A stretch of 64,000 nt of DNA from an uncultured Oscillospiraceae bacterium (GTDB lineage: Bacteria; Bacillota; Clostridia; Oscillospirales; Oscillospiraceae): assembly GCA_910579485.1 (NCBI GenBank), contig CAJTVO010000001.1, forward strand, positions 14,892-78,891. The letters are read 5' to 3'. The position numbers and the translations under genes are program-made. This document shows, piece by piece, positions 49,123 to 57,221 of this stretch (positions within the stretch are counted from its first letter, which is position 1; each line of letters opens with the position of its first letter). The notes under the pieces are model-generated. The model was given only the letters and a program-made list of their open reading frames with translations. It searched no databases and was not told the DNA's origin.

Positions 49123-49956
49123 TCAGACCGTCACGCCCAAGATAGCCTTGATCTCATCCTCCGACAAGGGATCCAACTGGAACATATGACCCAGGGGGTC
49201 CCAGGCCGTTCCGGTCCAGCCGTAGTTCATATCTGTGTCTTCCACATTGTAGACGTCGCCAACGGTCAGGTTCTCAGTGGGCAGGGCATCGAAGCTGGCA
49301 ACGCTACCCCGGTAAATATAGACCCCGGCCACATCGCTCTTCTTGGCAAAGCTGTCCGCCATCGTCATGGGGATAGCTCCGACTTCGATAGCGGTATAGG
49401 TGGGCTTTGTGGCGGCCTTGGCCCAGGCGGGAACGGTTGGATCCGTTTCGGTAAAGGACTGGAGGGCAGAGTCCGCCTTTGCCAAGGATGCCTTGATGGA
49501 AGCGTCCAAATCATCAGCAGATATGCCGTCCTTGAACGCCAGGGTACCCATGTCGGCCAGATACTTCACCACCTTACCCACAATGACAGCCAGAGCATCG
49601 CCACTGGAGGGAGTCTTACGGTCAGCGGCGGGGTTGAAGGAGACGGTCACCTGGGAGGCATCTCCGGTAGTGCCAAGCCGGGTCGTGTCGGTGGGGTGTA
49701 CGTGGTCACCCCGGGCGAATGCATTCTCGCTACCCACGGCTGCAGCGCCATCCATCTTAGGGGGCGTGGCAGAAGCCGCCGCGCCCTCGGGGACATCGGC
49801 CCCGGTAATGAATCCGGAGTCGTTGGTGAGCTGGCTGGTCTTGGTAGGCAGATCCGCCAGGGCAGCCTTCTTGCTCAGGCGGTCGTTGATGACGCCGTTA
49901 ACAATAGCAAGGCCAGCGCCATCCAGGGGCTTGTTCATCATGGTTTCGGTAGACAT
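49123..49956 (-). CDS. Tail fibre protein with the KPLDGAGLA tag
   Basis: 277 residues. Starts MSTETMMN then KPLDGAGLAIVNGVINDRL, followed by KTSQLTNDSGFI, AASATPPKMDGAAAVGSENA, FARGDHVHPTD and a C-terminal LTVGDVYNVEDTDMNYGWTG block, all seen in Gram-positive phage fibres. Likely receptor-binding or fibre shaft. Confidence 0.8.
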   Translation of the reverse strand: MSTETMMNKPLDGAGLAIVNGVINDRLSKKAALADLPTKTSQLTNDSGFITGADVPEGAAASATPPKMDGAAAVGSENAFARGDHVHPTDTTRLGTTGDASQVTVSFNPAADRKTPSSGDALAVIVGKVVKYLADMGTLAFKDGISADDLDASIKASLAKADSALQSFTETDPTVPAWAKAATKPTYTAIEVGAIPMTMADSFAKKSDVAGVYIYRGSVASFDALPTENLTVGDVYNVEDTDMNYGWTGTAWDPLGHMFQLDPLSEDEIKAILGVTV

Positions 49957-49957
49957 G

Positions 49958-50140
49958 TTACATTTCCTCCATTATTTTTAAGATTTCTGTGACGGACAGC
50001 ACGTTGTCCGTTGTGATAGCCTTCTCCAGCCGGGCAGACATTCTATCCACGGCCTCTTGTGTCGCATATTCTTTACCAGATTCTTGCGCCACCTTTTTGA
50101 GATCACCTAACCTTACAACCTTTTCTGCACTGTTGCTCAT
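49958..50140 (-). CDS. Small helical tail-region protein
   Basis: 60 residues (MSNSAEKVVRLGDLKKVAQE...). VVRLGDLKKVAQ is a motif that opens many fibre-assembly proteins in Clostridial phages. It lies 1 base before the fibre gene. Possibly a fibre chaperone. Confidence 0.7.
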   Translation of the reverse strand: MSNSAEKVVRLGDLKKVAQESGKEYATQEAVDRMSARLEKAITTDNVLSVTEILKIMEEM

Positions 50141-50226
50141 AATGATCCCTTTCTTCTAAGCTGAGGTGTGTTCGTCAAACGCTGTTGTTCCGCCGCCCCC
50201 TTCCCGGGGGCGGCTTTTTGCGCGGG

Positions 50227-51246
50227 TCAGACGGCGGGGCCTGCGATCAAAGACGCATGATAGATGAATCTGTCATTTAACAGATCGTACAGCCCAACTC
50301 TCCCGCTGCTGTTTTTTGCCGGAACATAATCCTTGTTGTAAGAACTGCTGGTACTGCCTGTACTTGTTATTTTGAGGCTGAAAATGCGGGCAGCCGCGAC
50401 TCTCCAGCAATCACTTACAGAAGCTCCCGAGGAGTCGGTACCAATCAACCAGTTACTGCCAACGCCGTATACAGCAAAGTCTTTTGGCGTCCCGCCGTTG
50501 ATGGATATCTGTTTGTTCGGTCCGTCCCATAGCACTGAAACTTTTTGCGGCACCGTCATATCGGAAGACAGCAATATCTCATTACTTGAAATCATGTTGC
50601 CGCTGCTTGCATTTGCATATAATCCATCTTTTCTTAAAAACAGAGCATCTCGACTGTAGGATGTATTATTGCTGACATATTTTGAATAGAGAAGACACGG
50701 TCTATAGCCATAAGAAGAACCTGCAGACTCAGGAAATTTGACTATTTCAAACACTATTTCGACCGTCTGGTCTGTTCGACAGGATGCCGCTGAGAAATTA
50801 GCCAGTGTGGTATTATTGGGGCCAAGCTGGATGTACTTCAGCTCGGTATACCCTTCTGGTAGCCTTGAAACACTTTCCACAAACACCGCCGTCAGGTTCC
50901 TGTCCCCGCTGACCGGAAATGTATACTCGCTGTCCTGGCTCACGGTATAGCCGTTCTCGCTCCACTGCGAAAAGCGGTAAGCATTCTCCGGCTCCGCAGT
51001 GACCGTGACAGTCATTCCCCGGGAGGCCGTTCCACCGCCGGAGGCATGGCCGCCTTCCGGATCGTTGGTCTCTACGGTGATGGTATGGAGCCCATCCGGC
51101 AGGCCGCCGGAGGGGATAGACTCTATCGCAGCGGGCAGATTGCCGCTGTTTCGTACCTCTGGTATCTCCGCCCCTTTCTCGGCCGCCTTTGTATAGGCGC
51201 TGGCGATATTGGCCTTGATGCGGTCGATCTGCGTCTGCACGCTCAT
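50227..51246 (-). CDS. Tail protein with InlB-like repeat and lectin-like domain
   Basis: 339 residues, ATG 51246 chosen for GGAGGTGTGATC upstream. Residues 1-45 are helical (TQIDRIKANIASAYTKAAEK), 55-125 form an InlB-type repeat (TVTAEPENAYRFSQWSENGY), and 130-339 look like a concanavalin-like jelly roll (YIQLGPNNTTLANFSAASCR, RVGLYDLLNDRFIYH). It probably binds a host surface polymer. GC content is lower than in neighbours, suggesting acquisition. A GC hairpin (50200-50222) lies downstream. Confidence 0.75.
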   Translation of the reverse strand: MSVQTQIDRIKANIASAYTKAAEKGAEIPEVRNSGNLPAAIESIPSGGLPDGLHTITVETNDPEGGHASGGGTASRGMTVTVTAEPENAYRFSQWSENGYTVSQDSEYTFPVSGDRNLTAVFVESVSRLPEGYTELKYIQLGPNNTTLANFSAASCRTDQTVEIVFEIVKFPESAGSSYGYRPCLLYSKYVSNNTSYSRDALFLRKDGLYANASSGNMISSNEILLSSDMTVPQKVSVLWDGPNKQISINGGTPKDFAVYGVGSNWLIGTDSSGASVSDCWRVAAARIFSLKITSTGSTSSSYNKDYVPAKNSSGRVGLYDLLNDRFIYHASLIAGPAV

Positions 51247-51248
51247 GA

Positions 51249-51398
51249 TCACACCTCCATCAGGGCGTTCTCAATGGCTCCAAGCGCCTCCTGAATGGCA
51301 GAATTGACCTCCTGGCTCAGGCGCTCATTGAAGACCTGATTAACGATGGCGAGGCCTGCTCCGTCCAGAGGCTTGCTCATCATGGCCTCATCCGCCAT
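51249..51398 (-). CDS. Short KPLDGAGLA-tag protein, 49 residues
   Basis: MADEAMMS followed by KPLDGAGLAIVNQVFNERL, then SQEVNSAIQEALGAIENALM. It is essentially the shared tag plus one helix. ATG 51398 lies one base before the radical SAM gene end. It may be an adapter or recognition peptide for this virion region. Confidence 0.7.
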   Translation of the reverse strand: MADEAMMSKPLDGAGLAIVNQVFNERLSQEVNSAIQEALGAIENALMEV

Positions 51399-51399
51399 T

Positions 51400-52716
51400 T
51401 TAAGTCTCTCCTCCTCCCACAGCCTGCTCTTCCAGCTCCAGCAGCCTGCCGTACTCTTCCTCCCCTACGATCTCCACCGCCCATTCCCGTGGAATGTGCA
51501 TCCTCTTGGCCTCATGCTCCGGACGCTCCAGATGGAGCATGTTGTGGTGGTAGCATTGGGCCAGCACTCTGGCCTTGTGCATTTCACAGATGTAGGTGAC
51601 CCGCCGGTTGGGCGTTCCTGTGCGCTCATAGTTGTAAGCGGTACACCAGGCGCAGCCGCTGGCGATGGGACAATCCAGACACTTTTGTTCGGACTGGGAC
51701 TGCCGGGTGATGCCGCGCAGGTCCGCCAGACGCCTGGCATCGTCTTCCCTGACGGCGATCCCGCTGTCCATATCCCCGATACGGTAGATGGGCTGTCCGG
51801 AAACGGAGATGCTGGAATACCGCATACAGGGGAGCACCGTGCCGTCCACATCGAAGGACAGCATCCTCCCATCCCCGCCGCACCAGTTCTGAGTGTCGGT
51901 CTCTGGAAGAGGGTTTCCCGCCTCCCAGTCCAGGATGGAAACATAGGTGTCCGTTCCGCTCCTGCGAAGCATGTCCGAGGTCTCCTTCAGCTGCCGGTAC
52001 AATTCCCGGGCGTGGCCGATGGTCCACCCCTCCTCATATACGCAGTTGCAGTTCAGCGTCTCCACGCCCTCCTCCAGCACCAGATGGCGCACGGCGTCCG
52101 CAAACAGCTGAACGTTTCCGGGGGCGATGGTGTACTTGGTGGTCCTTCCGCCCTCCGGGCCGCCGGTCTGCCGGAACATCTTGATGGCCCGGTCATAGGA
52201 GCCATTGCCCGCCATATCCACTCGGCAGGCGTCGTGGGCCTCCTTGGCGCCGTCGATGGTGACGCCGATGGAAAGCCGCCCGGCGTACTTCTTCATGAAC
52301 CGCTGTATCCTGGGATCGTCCCCCAGGGTGCCGTTGGTGGAGATGTTGATCATGTACTGGGTCTGCCAGCGGTGATCCAGAGCAATGGCGCGGTCTAGGA
52401 AGTACTCCATGATCTGGTCGATGAGATCGATCTCCAAAAACGGCTCCCCGCCGATGAACTCAATGATGAGGCCGTGAGCGTCCACGTCGTTGACCAGCTC
52501 CGATCTGCGGGCATCCTCTGCAAAGAGCAGGTCCACGCACTTCCTGGCCGTCCCCAGGTCCATCTTCCGGTCCGACTTATTGTGCTCATAGCAGTAGGTG
52601 CAGCGGAGATTGCATTGGTGGGTCACGATGAAGGTGACAGTCTTGACTTGTCTGCCCGGATACATCTGCGGATAGGTGTTCTGAAACTGCCGGGCATGTC
52701 TGCGGCTATTCCTCAA
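51400..52716 (-). CDS. Radical SAM/SPASM peptide maturase
   Basis: 438 residues from a TTG near the stop of the previous gene. CNLRCTYC (Cys35, 39, 42) binds the radical SAM cluster, and IEFIGGEPFLEIDL is the GGE motif. The C-terminal SPASM part has DTQNWCGGDGRMLSFDVDG, LPCM and CLDCPIASGCAWC...CEMHK, enough Cys for two auxiliary clusters. Such enzymes install thioether or other crosslinks in Cys-containing peptides. In a phage late operon, the obvious target is the Cys-repeat protein at 54155. Confidence 0.9.
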   Translation of the reverse strand: MRNSRRHARQFQNTYPQMYPGRQVKTVTFIVTHQCNLRCTYCYEHNKSDRKMDLGTARKCVDLLFAEDARRSELVNDVDAHGLIIEFIGGEPFLEIDLIDQIMEYFLDRAIALDHRWQTQYMINISTNGTLGDDPRIQRFMKKYAGRLSIGVTIDGAKEAHDACRVDMAGNGSYDRAIKMFRQTGGPEGGRTTKYTIAPGNVQLFADAVRHLVLEEGVETLNCNCVYEEGWTIGHARELYRQLKETSDMLRRSGTDTYVSILDWEAGNPLPETDTQNWCGGDGRMLSFDVDGTVLPCMRYSSISVSGQPIYRIGDMDSGIAVREDDARRLADLRGITRQSQSEQKCLDCPIASGCAWCTAYNYERTGTPNRRVTYICEMHKARVLAQCYHHNMLHLERPEHEAKRMHIPREWAVEIVGEEEYGRLLELEEQAVGGGET

Positions 52717-52993
52717 AGTGCATCTCTCCCTCCTGAAAGTCTACCCACCAGCGCTTACAGGCCTGGTAATCCGCGCCATAGGTACGGAACAACTCCTGCT
52801 TTGCCAGCTGGTACTCCTGGAATTTCTCCTGAAACTGCCGCCGGATCTTCCTGGTCCTCTTCATGGGGACGCCCGCGTTCATCGCGTGGGTATGGAGGAC
52901 CTGCAAGCCGCCGATCTCATAGTCCAGAGACTGCAAATAGTCTACCACCTCGTCAGGGAGGCGGATGGTCCTGATGTTCTTCAGTTCCTGCAT
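52706..52993 (-). CDS. Small accessory protein of the radical SAM cassette
   Basis: 95 residues, ATG 52993 after GGGGAGGTACGA. Helical with KRTRKIRRQFQEKFQEYQLA and a CKRWWVDFQEGEMHFEE end. The WW-D ending near the C-terminus recalls the small partner proteins of CXXX-repeat peptide systems, but this is a weak match. It overlaps both neighbours by about 10 bases, so the three are co-translated. Confidence 0.75.
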   Translation of the reverse strand: MQELKNIRTIRLPDEVVDYLQSLDYEIGGLQVLHTHAMNAGVPMKRTRKIRRQFQEKFQEYQLAKQELFRTYGADYQACKRWWVDFQEGEMHFEE

Positions 52994-53505
52994 TTCATTC
53001 GTACCTCCCCTACCAGCGGCGTATAGCGGTCCAGGACCTCCGTGCCGCAATCGGTCAAAAATTCCGCCAGGACAGCGATCTCCCCCCGCAGGGACGCCAC
53101 ATCCCGGGATCCCGCCATGACGTCCAGCGCGGCCCGGGCCAGCAGGACTCGCGCTGGCAGGGACGCGGCCTCCCCCTTTACCATTTCCGCGATGTGTTTG
53201 GCCCGGCCGCCGTCTACCTCCGCCTTTCCGGCGATGATGCCGCTGGCCTCCAGCAGGGCGGCGACGGTGGCATCGCCCAGCTCTAGCGCCGCGAAGTCCG
53301 CGGGGTCCTCCCGTCCCGGCAGCAGGTCCGCCGCCAGACATATCTTGCAGTACTCCGGATCGTCTGTCTCAGGCAGGTACTTGGCGTAGACTTCCAGCAG
53401 CTTTCCGGCCTCCTCGCCGGTCAGGGGTGCGTCCACCTTGAACAGGGACAGGGCCGTGAGATAATCCCCCGGGTCCTTGATGGCGGGCAAAAATTGTTCT
53501 AACAT
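52981..53505 (-). CDS. Helical protein of the radical SAM cassette, unknown
   Basis: 174 residues, alpha-helical, Ala/Leu-rich (LEQFLPAIKDPGDYLTALSL, AKHIAEMVKGEAASLPARVL). No domain recognised. ATG follows AAAGGAGGAATTACC and overlaps the nucleotidyltransferase-like stop. Its fixed place in the cassette suggests a role in maturation or assembly. Confidence 0.8.
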   Translation of the reverse strand: MLEQFLPAIKDPGDYLTALSLFKVDAPLTGEEAGKLLEVYAKYLPETDDPEYCKICLAADLLPGREDPADFAALELGDATVAALLEASGIIAGKAEVDGGRAKHIAEMVKGEAASLPARVLLARAALDVMAGSRDVASLRGEIAVLAEFLTDCGTEVLDRYTPLVGEVRMKCRN

Positions 53506-54143
53506 GGTAATTCCTCCTTTGAAATGATGTCCTCAATGAGCTGGAACAGCTCATTTTTGATGGCAGGATTGTCCGACATCTTCATCAGCCGGTCGATGTT
53601 CTCCGGAGAGATGGTCCGGCGGTAGATAGCTACCCGTTCCTCCTCCAGCACCTCCCCGGTCCGGGCACGAATGAGGATTGCCTTTTCCTCCTCGCTCAAC
53701 AAGAATGGGTCCTCTGCACGGACCGCCATATGGGAGATGATCATCGCGGTCCTTAATCCCGCTTTAATGGGGGAACGATACCCATACTGTTCCCCTGTCG
53801 CAATCTGCTCCAAGCCATATATGACCGTTTTCCCCGGAGCGGCGTAGGCGATGTCGTGCTTATGACCTGCTAAGAACGCGCATAATCTCTCGTTTCCTTT
53901 CCGGTCGCAATTTCCGGTGATATCACCCAAAAAAAGCGGGTGTCCCCATTGAGCGCGCAGTGTATTGACAGAGACTGCAAACCAGTCTGTCAAGGTCTTG
54001 TGATCCGTATAGTACCGGTCGGTCGTTGGGGTCAAAACAAACCAGTCCGAATCATTTGTCCCGGCATCATATCCATATCTTTTTGAACCACATTTCGCTT
54101 TTAACAGGATATGAACATCCCCAAGGATCGTCTCATATTCCAT
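53499..54143 (-). CDS. Nucleotidyltransferase-like protein (RlaP/YcgL type)
   Basis: 214 residues. KCGSKRYGYDAGTNDSDWFV resembles the GSRxYGxxxxDSDxD core of RlaP-type minimal nucleotidyltransferases; the second Asp is replaced by Trp in NDSDWF, so activity is uncertain. The rest is helical (AGLRTAMIISHMAVRAEDPF). ATG follows AAGGAGCTGGATC. It sits directly after the Cys-repeat gene and may modify a protein or nucleotide. Confidence 0.7.
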   Translation of the reverse strand: MEYETILGDVHILLKAKCGSKRYGYDAGTNDSDWFVLTPTTDRYYTDHKTLTDWFAVSVNTLRAQWGHPLFLGDITGNCDRKGNERLCAFLAGHKHDIAYAAPGKTVIYGLEQIATGEQYGYRSPIKAGLRTAMIISHMAVRAEDPFLLSEEEKAILIRARTGEVLEEERVAIYRRTISPENIDRLMKMSDNPAIKNELFQLIEDIISKEELPC

Positions 54144-54154
54144 GATCCAGCTCC

Positions 54155-55081
54155 TTATTGGTGCGTTTTACCGCATGTGGTATCGCAGCTGGTTTTGCAC
54201 GAACCAGAACATGCGCTTGTGCAGCCCTCGCAGGCGTCGGTGCATCCTAATATGCAGCTCCCAGGACAGCTGCCCCCACAGTTCGAGCAGCCCGTTGGGC
54301 ATCCTGAACCACACCCTGAACACCCGCCCGAACATCCGGACCCGCATCCGGAACATCCTCCCGAACACCCGGACCCGCACCCGGAGCAAGCGGTAGGGCA
54401 CCCACTGCCACAGCTGGTGCAGGCGGTGGGGCACCCGCTCCCGCAGGAGGAGCAGGCATCCGGGCACCCCGACCCACACCCGGAACAGCCGCTGGGGCAT
54501 CCGCTCCCGCAGGAAGAGCAGCCATTGGGACACCCGGACCCGCATCCTGTGCAGCCGTCCGAGCAGGCGGTTCCGCAGCTGGTACAGGCGGTGGGACACC
54601 CACTGCCGCAGGAAGAACAGGTATTGGGACAACCAGAGCCGCAGCCGGTGCAGGTATTCGGGCATCCAGAGCCGCAGCCGGTGCAGGTATTCGGGCACCC
54701 GGAGCCGCAGCCAGTACATCCCGTGGCACAGGTCGTATAGCAGGTCCCCGTACACCCGCTCCTGCAATCGCTTCCGGAGCGGTCTGTGATAGACCGGGCG
54801 GACCAGGCCGTTACTTTGGCCTCCATAGTAGAAAGTTCCGTCTCCGACACCACACGGTTCCCGGTCCTGCCGGGGACGTCGCCGCTGTTGACCGCGCTGA
54901 GTGGCACGGAGAGCTTGTCAAGATGCTCCTGCCGGATAACGGTCCCCGGTGCTGGCGGTACTGTGTAGTCATAGGCCGCGCCGCCGTATGAGGCTACGGA
55001 GCCCGACTGGTTTCGCCGTAGCATCTCCGTCTTGACCTTGGCCTTCAGGGCCGTAAGCCGGTTCGCTTTTATAACAGCCAT
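54155..55081 (-). CDS. Cys-repeat structural protein, presumed modification target
   Basis: 308 residues. The first 105 have no Cys and start MAVIKANRLTALKAKVKTEM, followed by ASYGGAAYDYTVPPAPGTVI and HLDKLSVPLSAVNSGDVPG, a pattern seen in phage virion proteins. From Cys106 the chain becomes a Gly/Ser/Cys repeat: 14 units of 11 residues (CxxCGSGCPxx, 122-275), then a C-terminal run of CxxxC spacings. I count 54 Cys. Reads as a rod of metal-binding or crosslinked repeats on the tail; the radical SAM enzyme four genes on is the likely modifier. Confidence 0.85.
   Translation of the reverse strand: MAVIKANRLTALKAKVKTEMLRRNQSGSVASYGGAAYDYTVPPAPGTVIRQEHLDKLSVPLSAVNSGDVPGRTGNRVVSETELSTMEAKVTAWSARSITDRSGSDCRSGCTGTCYTTCATGCTGCGSGCPNTCTGCGSGCPNTCTGCGSGCPNTCSSCGSGCPTACTSCGTACSDGCTGCGSGCPNGCSSCGSGCPSGCSGCGSGCPDACSSCGSGCPTACTSCGSGCPTACSGCGSGCSGGCSGCGSGCSGGCSGCGSGCPTGCSNCGGSCPGSCILGCTDACEGCTSACSGSCKTSCDTTCGKTHQ
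54257..54718 (-). repeat. 33-bp tandem repeat, 14 units
   Basis: Encodes the 11-residue Cys repeats. Several units are nearly identical in DNA, so copy number probably varies by slippage or recombination. Confidence 0.85.
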
Positions 55082-55100
55082 TGTTCCTTCCTACCTCCGA

Positions 55101-55421
55101 TCATGTACTGGAAACGGGCACATGGACCCATGCCGACCCGTTATGATACTTCAATCCGCCGGTGTTGGCAGTGGTGTCGATCCACAGCAGTCCTGTGTTG
55201 TCCGGCGCGGTCGTCCCCGCGTGGAACACCTTGCCCGAAAGGCTTTCAAAGCTGTGGCTGTGGCTTCCCGACGCAGCCCCTATGCCCGCTGCCGTAATTC
55301 CGTGTGGGTTATCTGCTTTCTCGTGATTAGCAAGGGCTTTTATGGCGTTTTCTGCTGCCGCCTTTGCTGCTTGCAATTCTTTATCATCTGCACCAGGAAC
55401 ATTTACAGGTCCGAATGCCAT
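55101..55421 (-). CDS. Tail-associated protein
   Basis: 106 residues, ATG after CAGGAGGTGTGAGTAC. GADDKELQAAKAAAENAI, NHEKADNPHGITAAGIGAAS and DNTGLLWIDTTANTGGLKYH are standard phage fibre/collar blocks (NPHG, LLWIDT). Likely part of the fibre complex with the preceding gene. Confidence 0.8.
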   Translation of the reverse strand: MAFGPVNVPGADDKELQAAKAAAENAIKALANHEKADNPHGITAAGIGAASGSHSHSFESLSGKVFHAGTTAPDNTGLLWIDTTANTGGLKYHNGSAWVHVPVSST

Positions 55422-55425
55422 GTAC

Positions 55426-56445
55426 TCACACCTCCTGCTCTTTCTGCGCGAAAACCTCGTCCAGAATTTTATCGACCTCCGCATCGCTGGCCATGTCCAC
55501 AGAGAGGGTTCCATCGTTGGTTACGCTCAGTCCTGGGCCGATCTTCACGCCACCCAGAATGTCGGCGGTCGCTACAGGTAATACGTAATCCCCTGCAATA
55601 CCACCATTTTCATTGATTCCGTTGGTCAAAAATGCAGCACTAGCCTTGATGTCTTTAGCGGGAGCCGACTTTGCCCACAGCCTCACAACACCAGTCAAGG
55701 TCTCAGAAGCAGGACATATACATGCACTAACCGCACTGTCTAGGCACTCCTTGTGAATTGTAATCTGTGGGTAATACTCTGGAGTCACATCAGGAACCGA
55801 AACATCGATATACCAACCATAACCGGCAGCATCTTCTTTTTGGCTCCATCCAGACTTTGGAATGATAATCTCTACAAGGATAGCAGAGCTGAAATGTCCC
55901 ATAGCCTTATTTATCATTCCAGATATCAGGATTGCAGCTTCCTCTGAGGTAATGAAGGAGCCCGGTCTGAACGTGATGTCAACGCCAGCATCCAGTAACA
56001 ATGAAATCGTTACAGGATAGCGACGAATATCAATGCGATTATCCTGATAGGCGTGTACCGGTTGTGGGCTATCACCCAACGTTGCATAATAGAAAAGGAT
56101 CTCTTCCGAATTTGCTGTTTTCGCATAGATCCCAAATTCATCCAGCCAGAAGTTTTCCTTCAGCCCACCGTTTAGGTCGTTTCTGTACTCCACAGTCAAG
56201 TACAGATCTCCGTTTTCAACAACTGGAATAGTTGCGGTAGCTTCTGCGATGGGGTTCACCAAATCAGTCATGTCCATCGGCTCTACGCCATCCGGCATTC
56301 GCCCGGAACCAACAACAATTCGTGTAAAAACAAGAGTCTCCCCAGCAATCAGGCTAGTGACCAGATTTCTCCCAAGAACCGTGATTGAACCACCGTAGTA
56401 TCTTTCTTCCTGCCCGGCATCTGCCGTTACGCCAATTTCATTCAC
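55426..56445 (-). CDS. Tail fibre protein
   Basis: 339 residues from a GTG after GGAGG. The N-terminus (TVLGRNLVTSLIAGETLVFT, RIVVGSGRMPDG) and NFWLDEFGIYAKT match the DUF3751/phage tail-collar fibre family. The C-terminus (LGGVKIGPGLSVTNDGTLSV) is a standard fibre ending. It attaches to the baseplate proteins encoded just upstream. Confidence 0.85.
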   Translation of the reverse strand: MNEIGVTADAGQEERYYGGSITVLGRNLVTSLIAGETLVFTRIVVGSGRMPDGVEPMDMTDLVNPIAEATATIPVVENGDLYLTVEYRNDLNGGLKENFWLDEFGIYAKTANSEEILFYYATLGDSPQPVHAYQDNRIDIRRYPVTISLLLDAGVDITFRPGSFITSEEAAILISGMINKAMGHFSSAILVEIIIPKSGWSQKEDAAGYGWYIDVSVPDVTPEYYPQITIHKECLDSAVSACICPASETLTGVVRLWAKSAPAKDIKASAAFLTNGINENGGIAGDYVLPVATADILGGVKIGPGLSVTNDGTLSVDMASDAEVDKILDEVFAQKEQEV

Positions 56446-56450
56446 ACTTT

Positions 56451-57221
56451 TTACCTCCTTCTTTTCTGGATGCTAAGGCCGTTAATAGGTGTCTCCATAA
56501 CACTGTGGACAACACTGCCCGATTTGATTGGTTTGTCAAAAAGCATTTTTCGCTCAAGAACCGGCATTTCATCAACGGAATACGTCCCAAAGCCAGTTCC
56601 GACTCTCAGCCTGCTGCTCAACTGAACGTCTCTTTCGATGTACGGAAGGTATGTTTCTGTGACTGCATATCCCAATCCACTCAAAACACGGATCTTACTT
56701 TGCGGAATCGTCGTTGAAGTCCGCGCAAACAGTTTCAAGGTCACGCCAGCCGCTCTCAATAGTGGCACTCGGAATAGCGGTGTTGTGAATATGTCCCCAG
56801 ACATTTCCCCTGTATCAAAGATCATTGTGGCCGGCTGTTCTGGGTCTTCCCTGTAGTAAAGCGGATGATCCCAAAACATCCGGAAGGCCTTGATGATGTC
56901 CGGGTAAGTGCAGTCGCAGGTGTTCTTCAGAATCTTGAAGATCAGATATTGCCGGTACATATCATCGCCGATGACCTCAAACGGGATTGGGTCTCCAGCC
57001 AGGATACCGGCCTCCATCCTGGTCAACACGACAATGTCGCCCACGCCGTCCAACTGTTTGCCCACGGCTGATAGAACGTCCCTGTTTTCCCGGAGCTGCT
57101 CATAGAAGTCATAGACCTGCTGAAGCTCAATGCTGATAACCTCCATCAGAGCCTCAATGTTTGGCTTCTCCTTAAACTGCTCTACGAGGTCTCTCTTTAG
57201 GGCCGTCACAAAATCAGCCAT
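56451..57221 (-). CDS. Baseplate protein, phage tail protein I-like
   Basis: 256 residues. LVEQFKEKPNIEALMEVISI, LSAVGKQLDGVGDIVVLTRM and YLIFKILKNTCDCTYPDIIK are typical of the DUF2612/gpI-type baseplate proteins, which always follow gpJ. ATG 57221 follows GAGGTGGATATTG, overlapping the gpJ stop. Confidence 0.85.
   Translation of the reverse strand: MADFVTALKRDLVEQFKEKPNIEALMEVISIELQQVYDFYEQLRENRDVLSAVGKQLDGVGDIVVLTRMEAGILAGDPIPFEVIGDDMYRQYLIFKILKNTCDCTYPDIIKAFRMFWDHPLYYREDPEQPATMIFDTGEMSGDIFTTPLFRVPLLRAAGVTLKLFARTSTTIPQSKIRVLSGLGYAVTETYLPYIERDVQLSSRLRVGTGFGTYSVDEMPVLERKMLFDKPIKSGSVVHSVMETPINGLSIQKRRR

Noticed and set aside
54111..54740. Plus-strand 209-codon frame rich in PHPEHPPEHPDPHPEQ-type repeats
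   Set aside because: It is the antisense shadow of the 33-bp Cys repeats. It has no ribosome site, and the minus-strand gene has a clean start and operon context.
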